Shown in pieces: positions 43,796 through 54,100 of a stretch of 64,000 nucleotides of DNA. Position 1 is the stretch's first letter. The number at the start of each line of letters is the position of its first letter. The DNA is from JAWXBR01 sp034440235. Lineage in GTDB: Bacteria; Bacteroidota; Ignavibacteria; Kapaibacteriales; Kapaibacteriaceae. The notes under the pieces were generated by a model that saw nothing but the letters and a program-made list of their open reading frames with translations, made no database searches and was not told where the DNA came from. The position numbers and the translations under genes were made by a program. The stretch lies in the NCBI GenBank assembly GCA_034440235.1, contig JAWXBR010000005.1, positions 62,001-126,000 on the forward strand, in the 5' to 3' direction.

Positions 43796-46360
43796 CTACT
43801 GCTTAATCATAACCTTGCACCATTCAATAGCGCCAGTGTACGATAACGATAGAATGTAAACTCCATCTGGTAGACTACCAATCGAGATATTGAATTCTTG
43901 ACGTGCGGAGGTTCGCTTAACACGGTCCGATAGGTCATAAACTTGTTGACCATAGAGATTGAGCATCTCGAGCTTCGGGGTTCCCTTCACCAAATTTGCA
44001 TTGCTAATGCGAACCGTTAGCTGATCGTTAACTGGTGTTGGATATGCCCATACTGCAGGGAACAAGCCAGATTCATCGTCTGCTTCGACGTTACTAGTTG
44101 TTGGAGTGTATGAGTAAACGCCTTTGTCAGTGCCAGCATAAACCACACCTTTTGCATTGACAGCGATATCACTGATAAATCTGTAATACAACGGGATTTC
44201 TCCGAGTGTATGCCAAGTCAATCCGGCGTCAGTACTTTCCATAACTCCGTCTTCGATACTCGCGTAATAGATACGAGACGGTGATGTAGCGAGTAATTCT
44301 CTGCGTCCCCAGAACGCCGGTCTGGCTCTCGGTTCATCATACACGACCGACCATGTGTGTCCCGCATCTACTGAACGCATAATTGTTGCTCCAGTTTGAT
44401 TGAAGCCCGCGTTGACAGAATCGACTAATACGGTGCCCACGGCGCAGAGGACGGTGGTCGAGTCAAGATTTTCAATCGACCAAACGTAGGTCTGACCGTC
44501 TATTCCGATATCGCTATGTGTCCAAGATGCGCCGTTATCATCCGTACGATAGATTCCTCCGGGTCGCACTTCAGTCACCGCAAGTCCATCAGTTGCCTGA
44601 ATGCCTCGTAAGCCCACTAGCATAGAGTTAACAGAGAGGCGAAGAATTTGCGAAGCCTCGTAGATTCTTCCATTAGAATCCCGAGGTAGCCCAGAAGATT
44701 CCGCGGCACGCCATGAAATTCCTTGATCTGAACTAAAGTAGACTGAATCAGAAACTGCAATCCAGTCGGAATCCGCCATTACCGCTAGTGTCGACGCAAT
44801 GAAATTGCCACTCGCGATAGGCCTTTTGATTTTCGTATCGCGAACTGTTAGCGAGGTCTGATTACTGTAATGCAGAATGGTGTCGCCCCACAAAATCACC
44901 TTGTGCGCACCGTAGTTCACATACCGCGGATCGTTTAATTTGAATTCGTATAGTTGTGGATAGCTGCAAGGAGATAGATAGCGTGCAAACATTCCCCCGT
45001 CTTGTAAGATATAGGCAGCAGCGTAATCCGGTGTCGTAAACGTTAATCCATTCGTTACAGTCGAAACGCGATCAATCAGGAGGGGATGTGTACCCAATCG
45101 TTGGATCGGCGAAGAATCAAGAAGGTCTGAAGGTGCTTCTGGCATATACCACGATGTTGCACAGTCTACAGACTTATGAATCCCCCCCGTGCCAATACTA
45201 AGGTAAGTACATGAGTCAGTCTCGATACAAGTCTGCATTGTTGGTGCAGAGCTCGTGATACGCTTGACAGATCCAGTGTCATGGGGCAGTACGAACATGG
45301 ACACATTCGTTGCAATAAGAATATCGTTATCTCGATTTAATGAAAGAGACGTAGCAGCCGTACTCGCAGAGAGAGTGCCGACTTTTCCCCTATAAAGCCA
45401 CGACAATCCACCATCTATTGTGGAAATGATATCTCCAGACGTCAGAAAGGCGGAGATGATACTACCTTGTTGCCGCATTACATGACATTTCAGTTCGGAT
45501 CCCGCGCCATACATTATGCGGGTTGAGTTTGCGAATCGTACAGTATCAACGGAATGCCACGTCTCCCCCATATCGCTAGAACGCGCAAAGTTGGACAATG
45601 GACCCTTCTCCTGGGCCACAAGCAGAACGGAGTCGTTATGGTACCTATACGCCGCTGTTTGACTAGGTACCGCAGCGTCTCTGACCAACGAACTACGAAC
45701 ATCGTATTCGGTAAAACCACTATCTCGTGCGATCGCAACAACTCCCGGTTTGACCTCAAACAACACCTCTCCCATATTGTTGCGGTAGCCAGTTTTTATT
45801 TGAACCGAATCCCATGTGCTACCCAGATTGCTTGAGTAATACAGATCTTGTTTATTCGTACGAAGGCCAGCGAGGATGATTGTAGAGTCCACCAATCCAA
45901 CGTACGGGGAACTCGGTACTATTTTTTCTGTCCCGAGTGGATGAAGTTCTTCCCAATCGTTGACATCGTGATTGAAGGCGAAAATTCTAAACTCAAAATT
46001 GCCGACTTTGTCTTCCCAGTGACACAGCATGTTGCACCCACCCACTATGAGATTTAAAAATGGCTTGTATTCTTGTTCAGATAACAACGGCACATAAATC
46101 CAAGAATCTCCAGAATCGGTGCTACGCCAAATTCTGTCGCCCAAAACAACCCAATATTCATTACGGCAGGTGTCGAGTACCAGATTACGTGACATTCCGA
46201 ACGCACGTGATCCTAACAAATAGGAAAACCACGGCCTGGTGTCGGCAACCCATTCTTGGGATCTCATTTGTATTGCACCAACAGTACAATACAGGACAAC
46301 AAGTAAGCTAAGGATTCTTACCCTAGACGGCGTGCCTGTCTTTGAGAATATTGGTGCCAT
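43796..46360 (-). CDS. Secreted beta-propeller (BNR/sortilin-like) protein with T9SS sorting domain
   Basis: 854 residues. A signal-like N-terminus (hydrophobic core around residues 14-32) is followed by many short repeats of the Asp-box type, for example SGDSWIYVPL, LGSTWDSVQI, MGETWHSVDT, GGLSWLYRGK, NGASWTHSDI, AGHTWSVVYD and AGLTWHTLGE, which form beta-propeller blades. The last about 85 residues (PTPVNDQLTVRIS to YILSLSYTGA) are a T9SS type A sorting domain. Such proteins bind or cut glycans or act as adhesins; no catalytic sialidase residues could be assigned. Exported by the PorU/PorV system. The gene starts about 70 bases downstream of the Cys-rich gene, with a terminator between. Confidence 0.85.
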   Translation of the reverse strand: MAPIFSKTGTPSRVRILSLLVVLYCTVGAIQMRSQEWVADTRPWFSYLLGSRAFGMSRNLVLDTCRNEYWVVLGDRIWRSTDSGDSWIYVPLLSEQEYKPFLNLIVGGCNMLCHWEDKVGNFEFRIFAFNHDVNDWEELHPLGTEKIVPSSPYVGLVDSTIILAGLRTNKQDLYYSSNLGSTWDSVQIKTGYRNNMGEVLFEVKPGVVAIARDSGFTEYDVRSSLVRDAAVPSQTAAYRYHNDSVLLVAQEKGPLSNFARSSDMGETWHSVDTVRFANSTRIMYGAGSELKCHVMRQQGSIISAFLTSGDIISTIDGGLSWLYRGKVGTLSASTAATSLSLNRDNDILIATNVSMFVLPHDTGSVKRITSSAPTMQTCIETDSCTYLSIGTGGIHKSVDCATSWYMPEAPSDLLDSSPIQRLGTHPLLIDRVSTVTNGLTFTTPDYAAAYILQDGGMFARYLSPCSYPQLYEFKLNDPRYVNYGAHKVILWGDTILHYSNQTSLTVRDTKIKRPIASGNFIASTLAVMADSDWIAVSDSVYFSSDQGISWRAAESSGLPRDSNGRIYEASQILRLSVNSMLVGLRGIQATDGLAVTEVRPGGIYRTDDNGASWTHSDIGIDGQTYVWSIENLDSTTVLCAVGTVLVDSVNAGFNQTGATIMRSVDAGHTWSVVYDEPRARPAFWGRRELLATSPSRIYYASIEDGVMESTDAGLTWHTLGEIPLYYRFISDIAVNAKGVVYAGTDKGVYSYTPTTSNVEADDESGLFPAVWAYPTPVNDQLTVRISNANLVKGTPKLEMLNLYGQQVYDLSDRVKRTSARQEFNISIGSLPDGVYILSLSYTGAIEWCKVMIKQ

Positions 46361-46375
46361 AGGTACCTCTAGAAG

Positions 46376-46412
46376 AAAAAAGTAGCCTGGGGCAAAATAG
46401 GACTTGCCCCAG
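46376..46412 (-). terminator. Terminator after the Cys-rich gene
   Basis: On the minus strand a perfect nine-base stem (CTGGGGCAA / TTGCCCCAG, 46404-46412 with 46387-46395) is followed shortly by six T (A at 46376-46381). It separates the Cys-rich gene from the beta-propeller gene. Confidence 0.85.
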
Positions 46413-46426
46413 ACTTATCACGCGAT

Positions 46427-47061
46427 TTATGGACAAGTCTCACAGAATGCGTCCGGGTCGTAACTACAACCGGTGTCGGTGCACCCAGCATCGCAATCCC
46501 CTCCGCAAGTATTGTTGATCGTTGTCTGGATAGCACCATTGGGCCGAGTTTTACAGTATCGAAGCTCCGTAAAACAACATGGAGGGTTTGTCATGTTACA
46601 GACTTCTATGCAGCCACCAGAGCGCACTGTACACTTAGGGAAGGCCACTAACCAACAGAAATAGTTCGGGTACGTATCGCAGTACGGGATCAAGGAGGCC
46701 CAACCAAACGCGTCACCCCGTTTGGGATTCAGCTTACAAAATACACCAGTGAAGGTCGCTGCATCGGTCGGTGGCAAGGCTGTGCCCGATGGACAAATTC
46801 GCTTGATGACCGTGTACTTATTTACAGCGGCCCCGCTGTTACAAGGAACCGAGGTGCTAGGTGGTGTATACGTCCAAGTACAGTATGCAACGTCAACGTT
46901 GTACGTCGATCCACCGCTGCAGAACGTGACATTGACAGTATCATCAACACTACTACCTGGGCACGTATGATTTCTGTTGCGAATAATCGAGGCGCTGCCA
47001 GAAGTAGCAGTGTACATATCATGCTGGCGGTAAAGACTGCCATGCTTAATGAACGCTTCAT
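46427..47061 (-). pseudogene. Exported cysteine-rich protein, interrupted by a -1 frameshift
   Basis: An ATG at 47061 with an excellent ribosome site (AAGGAG, six bases before it) starts a signal peptide, MKRSLSMAVFTASMICTLLL then AAPRLFA, but that frame does not carry the body. The body lies in the -1 frame: about 185 residues from near 46975 to the stop at 46427, with 20 cysteines, including CNMTNPPCC and CGGDCDAGCTDTGC. A single missing base between about 46960 and 47000 would connect them. The body frame has its own upstream ATGs but none with a signal peptide or ribosome site. No known family is recognised; it resembles a disulfide-rich secreted protein. It may be a true pseudogene, an assembly error or a contingency switch. 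Confidence 0.65.
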
Positions 47062-47333
47062 AAATTCTCCTTCGGAAAGATAGAATAATTCTAAGCGATT
47101 GCACATACAGTTCGGCGCCTTTCGGCACGTACACCGCTTCATAAACTGGCTGGTTAACGAACTGCGCTACAATCCCATGTAAAAAAAATGAACTATCAAA
47201 TATTATTTTCTACGTAACCAGATGATTACGCAATGCTACGATTTTTTGTACCCATTAGAGTACCTCATATAATTGCATACCAACGCCTTAGGTCTCGAGT
47301 TGTATGCGCGTCTCGAAGAGATAGTCCCCGTTT
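47062..47333. promoter_or_regulatory. Intergenic region upstream of the Cys-rich gene
   Basis: 272 bases between actF and the Cys-rich gene. It includes an AT-rich stretch (about 47181-47215) and a perfect 13-base palindrome TAGAATAATTCTA at 47081-47093, just upstream of the ribosome site of the Cys-rich gene, which could be an operator. No gene is seen. Confidence 0.4.
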
Positions 47334-48551
47334 TTAGGTATTGTACTCTTGGGCTTCGTGGATGAGCGGGTCGTTGTACGCAACCGCAGCACGCTTCTTG
47401 AAATTGCGTGCAGCCAGGAACATGAAGGCACCTGCAAAGAAGAGCCAGCCTGTAATCTCTTGCCATCCAAACATTAGGAATGTTGGGTGTTGTGTGTCGT
47501 GGGAGATGACCTTGCTTACTGCAGGAAGGATAATCCAGCTCAGGTCGATGTAGTGCGCAATGAGAATGATGATTGCACCGGCGCAAAGGACCGTCGTCTT
47601 ACGCTTGACGTCCTGACGTAGCAGCACCATGAATGGCACAACAAAGTGCATGAGCATGAGAGCCCATCCGAAGTATTGCCACCCACCTTGTTCACGGAAC
47701 GCGAAGTACACTGTTTCTTCTGGGATGTTTGCGTACCAAATAATGAAGTACTGCGAGAATGCGATATATGTCCAGAACACTGTGAACGCAAACATCAGCT
47801 TACCAAGATCATGGAAGTGTTCGTGTGTGATGTAGTCGTGCAGATATCCTGCTCTGTACAGGGCAACGGTCATGAGAGTGATTACAGCAATAGCCGCAAC
47901 GAAGTGTCCGGCAAATGTGTACACACCCCAGATTGTCGAGAACCAGTGTGGCTCGAGCGACATGAGTAAGTCGAACGACGAAAATGTAATTGTAACTGCA
48001 TACACCACAACAAACGGCGCCGCGCGTTTCCAGTTTTTGTTTGTTGGTGTGATGTCACTGCCGGCAGTGTCCTGCTTCACCGAATTACCTACGATGAACT
48101 TCACCATGCCAAACCATAACAATGCGTAGAGTGCTAGGCGGATGACGAAAAAAGTCATGTTCAGGTAAGGGGCTTTGCCTGCGAGAATATGATCGGCCTT
48201 CGCGCTCTCATGCGTCCATTCGTACACCGAATGATGCGAGTACATATTCAGGACGATGGGAATAAGTGCAAGAGCGATGAATGGCACGAAGCCTGTGAAG
48301 TTCTCAGCGATACGACGGACCCCAGTGCTCCATCCCGCACGCACGAGGTACTGAAGCGCCGAAAAGAAAGCCATCGTGACGCTAATACCTGCGAAGTACC
48401 AGAAGCCAAGAATGTAGTCGGCCATGACACGTTCGATCGGACCTACGAAATACGCAGCAACAAGTCCGACTGCACCTACGATTAACAGGATGAGTCCGTA
48501 CTGCTGAAGTTTTGCGATGGTCGGTGTGGAACCGAGGTTGACATTTGACAT
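47334..48551 (-). CDS. actF: Alternative complex III subunit ActF (quinol:cytochrome c oxidoreductase)
   Basis: 405 residues with about ten membrane helices (for example LQQYGLILLIVGAVGLVAAY and LYALLWFGMVKFIVGNS). ActF is the smaller homologue of ActC in the NrfD/PsrC superfamily and is thought to take part in quinol binding or proton movement. Membership is shown by position as the last gene of actABCDEF and by length. The gene follows actE by 14 bases. No terminator is seen directly after it. Confidence 0.9.
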   Translation of the reverse strand: MSNVNLGSTPTIAKLQQYGLILLIVGAVGLVAAYFVGPIERVMADYILGFWYFAGISVTMAFFSALQYLVRAGWSTGVRRIAENFTGFVPFIALALIPIVLNMYSHHSVYEWTHESAKADHILAGKAPYLNMTFFVIRLALYALLWFGMVKFIVGNSVKQDTAGSDITPTNKNWKRAAPFVVVYAVTITFSSFDLLMSLEPHWFSTIWGVYTFAGHFVAAIAVITLMTVALYRAGYLHDYITHEHFHDLGKLMFAFTVFWTYIAFSQYFIIWYANIPEETVYFAFREQGGWQYFGWALMLMHFVVPFMVLLRQDVKRKTTVLCAGAIIILIAHYIDLSWIILPAVSKVISHDTQHPTFLMFGWQEITGWLFFAGAFMFLAARNFKKRAAVAYNDPLIHEAQEYNT

Positions 48552-48565
48552 GTTAATCTTTTCCG

Positions 48566-49174
48566 TTATCGGTTCACGTTACTGGCAACGCCTTCGACAC
48601 CTTGCAGCGAGCGCAGATAGTAAATAATGGCCCAGCGATCGGTTGGCGAAACCTTGTCCGCATAACTCGGCATTAGATTCTGACCCGCACTTATGACGTG
48701 AAAGAGGCGAGCGTTGGAAAGTGCTTGTGTCTCTGGACGTGTGAGGTTGGGAATGCCAAGCCACAAGCCCCTTACTGCGACCTTTGACATACCCTTTGCG
48801 TCGTAGTTGTGACATGGCGAACAGAACACATTGAAGCGGTTCTGGCCACGTGCCAATACGAATGGAGTATTAGGAACCGTATTGTTTACGTTCACCAGTT
48901 CGGCTGTATCGATGTCACCCTGCTGCAAAGCATACGGTTGTTGTCCGCGTGCAACGGTGCCTTCTACAGGCACACGCACACTTGCGCGGTCTGCAAAGAA
49001 GGTATTGCCAGACTGTGGGATAACCTTGAACTGATTGTCCATGTTCGGCAGAAGCTCCAACGGAGTCTGCGTAGAGTACCATGGCATTCTTCCTGCAAGG
49101 ACTAGTATCGTTACCACGCTGATAACGCCTATAATCAGTAGCCAGAAAATTGGAATCCGACGGGGAGCATTCAT
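48566..49174 (-). CDS. actE: Alternative complex III subunit ActE, monoheme cytochrome c
   Basis: 202 residues from the ATG at 49174. One N-terminal membrane anchor (about residues 7-27, IFWLLIIGVISVVTILVLAG) precedes a periplasmic c-type domain with heme motif CSPCH (FNVFCSPCHNYDAKG) and a late methionine ligand candidate (QNLMPSYADKV). ActE accepts electrons from ActA hemes and passes them to cytochrome c or oxidase. It lies 29 bases downstream of actD and 14 bases before actF. Confidence 0.93.
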   Translation of the reverse strand: MNAPRRIPIFWLLIIGVISVVTILVLAGRMPWYSTQTPLELLPNMDNQFKVIPQSGNTFFADRASVRVPVEGTVARGQQPYALQQGDIDTAELVNVNNTVPNTPFVLARGQNRFNVFCSPCHNYDAKGMSKVAVRGLWLGIPNLTRPETQALSNARLFHVISAGQNLMPSYADKVSPTDRWAIIYYLRSLQGVEGVASNVNR

Positions 49175-49203
49175 GCGCAATTGTTGACGTCAGTAGTTAC
49201 GAG

Positions 49204-49746
49204 TCAGTTAGTTGTAGCCGTGACGACATGTACGTTCGCTGCACCGAGCCTACGAAGCAGATCTTGTGTGCCTTCGAGCGAAAACCTGTCATCATCACCA
49301 TCGATCGTTACGACAAACGTGTCGTCGGTTGCCTTCATAAACGAGAGATCGTCTTGATAGCGGTTATACCATGTCGGAAGCTTGCACAAGCCAAAGAGTC
49401 CGACAACAGTGAAGATTGCAGTACCAAGAATGGACAATTCGAAATCGATAGGCATCGACCATTCCCAGTTAAAGAAGCCCTTACCACCGATGTTCAGTTT
49501 GTAGTCCCATGCACCTGTCCACCATTGAATGGCAAGTGCGTTGGTGAGACCGAACACCATGCCCGCAAACGAGATATAGGTAATGAGCGAGCGTTTCACG
49601 CCCATTGCTTTATCGAGTCCGTGTACCGGATACGGCGTATGAATATCCCAACGTCTGTATCCAGCTTCGCGTATAGAAATGGCTGCTGCGGTTATTGCAT
49701 TCGCGTCGGTAAACTCTCCGACCACACCGACTGGGGTTGTGCTCAT
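49204..49746 (-). CDS. actD: Alternative complex III subunit ActD (DUF3341)
   Basis: 180 residues: a soluble N-terminal part beginning MSTTPVGVVGEFTDANAITA with the AGYRRWDIHTPYPVHGLD motif of DUF3341, then two membrane helices (about 55-75 and 105-130) and a C-terminal cytoplasmic tail. ActD is a small structural membrane subunit of ACIII. Its ATG overlaps the actC stop (ATGA, 49743-49746). Confidence 0.93.
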   Translation of the reverse strand: MSTTPVGVVGEFTDANAITAAAISIREAGYRRWDIHTPYPVHGLDKAMGVKRSLITYISFAGMVFGLTNALAIQWWTGAWDYKLNIGGKGFFNWEWSMPIDFELSILGTAIFTVVGLFGLCKLPTWYNRYQDDLSFMKATDDTFVVTIDGDDDRFSLEGTQDLLRRLGAANVHVVTATTN

Positions 49747-51179
49747 GCGTGTTGACCTTTCTCAGTCAGAACCGGTGCAGCATGTGCATGATGATGTGCT
49801 GGTTGAGCTCCGGGCATAATGGCCTTCACTTCGGCAATTGCAATCACTGGGACAAACTTTGCGAACAGTAGGAAAAGCGTCAGGAAGATTCCGAACGTTC
49901 CAATGAAAATCGAGATCTCGACCCACGTTGGTGAGTAGTAGCCCCATGACGCAGGAAGGAAATCGTGGTGCAGCGACGTAACGATAATCGTAAAGCGCTC
50001 GAACCACATTCCGATGTTCACGAAGATTGAAATCACGAACATGAGTGGAATGTGTCTGCGCAGTTTTTTAAACCAGTACACCTGCGGCGAGACAACGTTG
50101 CACGTTACCATCGTCCAGTACGCCCATGCATAGTCACCAAAGGCACGGTTCACAAAAATCCAGCTTTCCCACGGGTTGCCCGAATACCACGCAATAAAGA
50201 ATTCCATTGCGTAGGCGTATCCAACCATCATTCCCGTTGCGAGAATGATTTTATTCATGTTGTCGAGGTGTTTCAGGGTAATGAACTGTTTTAGATCGAG
50301 TACTTCACGGGCAATGAGCATAAGCGTCATCACCATTGCGAAGCCCGAGAAGATTGCACCCGCAACGAAGTACGGCGGGAAGATGGTGGTGTGCCACCCG
50401 GGCATGATACCTACGGTAAAGTCGAACGATACCACCGAGTGTACAGAGAGTACAAGCGGTGTCGATATACCAGCAAGAATGAGATACGCGATTTCGTAAT
50501 GGTGCCAGTGGCGCGTCGATCCTGTCCATCCCAGCGAAAGAATGCTGTAGATCTTTTTTGCAATTGGTCCGCGAACGTAGTTGCGAAGTGTGGCAAGGTC
50601 AGGGATGAGTCCAACAAACCAGAACAGTGCCGAAACTGCGAAGTAGGTGTTAACGGCAAACACGTCCCATGCAAGTGGCGAGCGGAAGTTGATCCACATC
50701 TGCATCTGATTCGGGAATGGCATAAGCCAGTAGAAGAGCCACGGACGTCCCGTGTGTGTGAGCACCATCATCAAAGCGCAGATCACGGCGAAGATGGTCA
50801 TGGCCTCTGCAGATCGATTGATAGCAGTCCGCCACTTCTGACGGAAGAGAAAAAGGATTGCGGAGATAAGAGTACCAGCGTGACCGATACCAATCCAGAA
50901 CACGAAGTTCGTGATGTCCCAGCCCCAGCCAACAGGATTATTCAAACCCCATACGCCGATACCAGTGGCGACTGTGTAATACAATGCGAACAATCCCCAC
51001 GCTGCCATCGACGCTGTGAATGCAAGCGTCAGTAGATATTTCGCAGAGATCTTGCTCTCGACAATACTTCCAATCCGCGCTGTTATGTCGCGCATCGTCG
51101 GATTACCGAGTACGAGCGGTTCGCGTATCGGTACGTAACCCGATGTGCTTCGATCCTGATGTTCGTGGACAACCGACAT
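49743..51179 (-). CDS. actC: Alternative complex III subunit ActC (NrfD-like quinol-binding membrane protein)
   Basis: 478 residues from the ATG at 51179 (AGGAA upstream); a longer reading runs antisense-like through actB and is rejected. About ten membrane helices of the NrfD/PsrC superfamily (for example NFVFWIGIGHAGTLISAILF, and ARPTHTGRPWLFYWLMPFPN-type quinol loops). It is the main quinol-oxidising subunit. The C-terminus ends in a His-rich tail (GAQPAHHHAHAAPVL). Between actB and actD, spaced by 8 bases and overlapped by 4. Confidence 0.95.
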   Translation of the reverse strand: MSVVHEHQDRSTSGYVPIREPLVLGNPTMRDITARIGSIVESKISAKYLLTLAFTASMAAWGLFALYYTVATGIGVWGLNNPVGWGWDITNFVFWIGIGHAGTLISAILFLFRQKWRTAINRSAEAMTIFAVICALMMVLTHTGRPWLFYWLMPFPNQMQMWINFRSPLAWDVFAVNTYFAVSALFWFVGLIPDLATLRNYVRGPIAKKIYSILSLGWTGSTRHWHHYEIAYLILAGISTPLVLSVHSVVSFDFTVGIMPGWHTTIFPPYFVAGAIFSGFAMVMTLMLIAREVLDLKQFITLKHLDNMNKIILATGMMVGYAYAMEFFIAWYSGNPWESWIFVNRAFGDYAWAYWTMVTCNVVSPQVYWFKKLRRHIPLMFVISIFVNIGMWFERFTIIVTSLHHDFLPASWGYYSPTWVEISIFIGTFGIFLTLFLLFAKFVPVIAIAEVKAIMPGAQPAHHHAHAAPVLTEKGQHA

Positions 51180-51187
51180 GCCGTTTC

Positions 51188-54100
51188 CTAACTGTGGTTC
51201 GTGGTGGTGTGTGAAGCAGTGTTTTGAACCTTGGCCAGGTATGTCACCGCTGGACGTACGTTCAACTCTGCTAGAACCCTGAATCCGCGATCGTTTTGTT
51301 TTGCTTCTGAAATCTTGCTCTTCGGATCGTTCGCATCTCCGAAGATGATTGCACCTGCCGGACATGCCTCTTGGCATGCGGTGATCGCCTCGCCATCGTT
51401 GATACGCTGACGTCCGTCGTCGCGCGCCTTCCACTTGGCTTCGTGCAGTCTCTGAACGCAGAACGTACACTTCTCCATCACACCGCGCATGCGCACCGTA
51501 ACGTCCGGATTAAATGCAAGCTCGAGCGGCGAACGTGTTTCTGTGTTGTAGTTCAGGAAGTTGAAGCGACGGACCTTGTACGGACAGTTGTTCGAGCAGT
51601 AGCGCGTACCAACACAACGATTGTACGTCATCTCGTTCAACCCTTCGGGCGAGTGTGTTGTGGCGGCAACCGGACATACGTTTTCGCACGGAGCGTTTTC
51701 GCAATGCTGACACAACATGGGCTCGACAATCGTTGCAGGGTTTGTCATGTCACCCACATAGTAACGATCGAGTCGAATCCAGTGCATCTCGCGTCCCTTC
51801 ATCACCTGGTCTTTGCCAACAACAGGAATGTTGTTTTCGCTCTGACATGCCGATATACACGACGAACATCCAGTACACGAACTCATGTCAATTACCATGC
51901 CCCAGCGATGACCCTTGTAGGTGTACTCTGGCGTAATCGACAACGGTTTCTGTTTGTAACCTTCTTGAAGGTTGCCTGGGAAGTGGTCTGTAAGTGACTT
52001 GAAATTTCCGTCCTTCACATCATCTAGCGAGATCCATCGCGCAACCGTACGCTGTCCGTTACCGTCGTCAAGCGTATGGTGATTCTGCGTTGTTGCAATC
52101 TTGTGACGTCCCGCCTGCTTTTCAATCTTCGCCGCCACGTACTGCACTGCATGTCCAGGCGCCGCAACATTGAACGCATTGCTACCCACACCCTGAAGCA
52201 CCTTGCCGCCTTGTGTGCGACCATAACCGAGCTGCGTTACAATTACATTATCGGCCATTCCAACCTGCACATACACCGGCAAATCGATTCCGCCATGGGC
52301 AGTTGTAACCGTTATGATCTGCTCGTTCGCCTTAATGATTTCCTTCGCACCAAGTCCGGGAGCAAGTCCAAGATCGACTGCCGTCTTCGGACTAATCAGT
52401 GCAACGTTATCCCATGTAATCTTCGTTACACCATCGGGCAATTCCTGCAACCATCCGTTGTTTGCCTGACGTCCGTCATACAAATGATGCGCAGGCACCG
52501 TCATCAGCACCATGCCCGAAGGAATAGCAGCCGATGCCATCGAACCAGCACCGTTTGTCTGCGCTGTAGTCGTGGCATTCGTCTGTGCTGCACCCGTGCC
52601 GTTCGATTGCGTTGTACTCGTGCTATTTGATTGCGCCGCAACTGTGCCGGTCAAAGGCTGTGCTCCTACCGAAGCAACAACGCCGTTTTGCAGCGCGAGC
52701 GTCCAGTCGGCTTTCGAGCCCGTCCAGCGTGACTTCACATAGTCTGCATAGGTCGCAGTCTCGCCCAAAAATCCAGCGCTAACCTTATTTACTAATGCAA
52801 TCAGCGTATCCTGCACCGATGGAATGCCATCGTTAAGGGGCGCAATAAGGGGCTGCTGAAGGCTAAGCGTACCGTCCATCGTTACTGCGTCGCCCCACGA
52901 CTCGAGCCAGTGTGCAGCAGGAATACTAATGCCGCACTGACGTGCTGTTTCGTCTTCGTGCAAGTTGATAGCTGCGCGGTTCTTCACTTTTGCAAGTGCT
53001 GCTTTGAACTCACGGCTGGCGCTATACTCCGGATTTACATCGGCAGTAATAAGCACATGCACGTTCCCTGCCAGCATGTCTTCTTGAAGGGTCGCAATTG
53101 CCGACCACTTTTCATGGCTGTTCGGTACAACGTTCGATGCGCTAACTGCTGCGCTGCCACTTGCTTTGTTAATAGATGCTGCCATCATCTGTGCGCGTGG
53201 CGACAGATGACGTCCGGCGACGACTACACCCTCTGCTCCCGCTGCTTTAAGCGCAGCCGAGGCACGTTGTGCTGCTGCCGTAGTTTCTGTAGTTGCACCA
53301 GCAGAAGAGCCCCCTGAGAGAATTCCGAGGAATGCTTCGATCTGCGATGGGTGCAGGCGTACGCGTTCGTCTGCATTTGCACCGGTTAACGAATACTGCG
53401 CTTCTGCAACGAACAGCTTCGACATTGTAGGATTGTCTTTACTTGGCGTGCGGCTTTGTGCAAATCGTACCGTATGGTAGAGCGAGAGTTTGTCTGCGCC
53501 GAGCGGATCGGCATCGACACACACGATGACTTTTGCCTTGCTTAGGTCGGGGACGATCTCGCCATTCACACCGTAGCTCTGCTGGTTCGCAATTGCAACG
53601 TTATCGTTCACGATTGCTGGCATCGTTACAAACGATATCGCCGGAATTGCTGCTGTTATTGCCGTTTGTAGCGCGCTGTATGATGGCGAGCAATGTTCGT
53701 CGACAAGAACAACTGCGCGTTTGCCTGAGGCCTGTGCTTCTGCAATGTGTTCTGCAATCTTTGTTACAGCCCCGTCGAACGAAACCTGTCCGCGGTTCAC
53801 ACGCGCACGACGAATTCTATCGGGATCGTACAGCGACAACAACGAAGCAATCATTTCAGGCGACGAAGCGCCGCGATTGCTTGGATGTAGATTGTTGCCT
53901 TTTATATGAACGGGACGTCCCTCGCGGCTCTTCACGAGCACGCCGTAGGCAACGTTGCGATTCGCAAAAACGGATGCGTACTCGAGTGGCATGCCGGGGG
54001 TAACGGTTTGAACGGACTTTACAGTCGGTACAAGTTTCGTTTCCGGACGCCGACAGGCCGCTGCCGTGAGAGCCATCGATGCTGACACGAGGGCCATAAA

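Noticed and set aside
46960..47000. Programmed -1 ribosomal frameshift in the Cys-rich gene
   Set aside because: No X-XXY-YYZ slippery heptamer or downstream stem is seen, so a lost base is more likely.
46427..47134. Complete 235-residue gene for the Cys-rich protein in one frame
   Set aside because: The start lies in sequence with no ribosome site, and the true signal peptide with a strong ribosome site is in another frame; a frameshift explains both.
50391..51035. 214-codon open frame on the plus strand opposite actC
   Set aside because: Antisense to actC with no recognisable domain and no ribosome site.
51180..51470. 97-residue N-terminal extension of actC
   Set aside because: It overlaps the actB end in another frame and is rich in Arg and Ser; the ATG at 51179 with AGGAA is the normal start.
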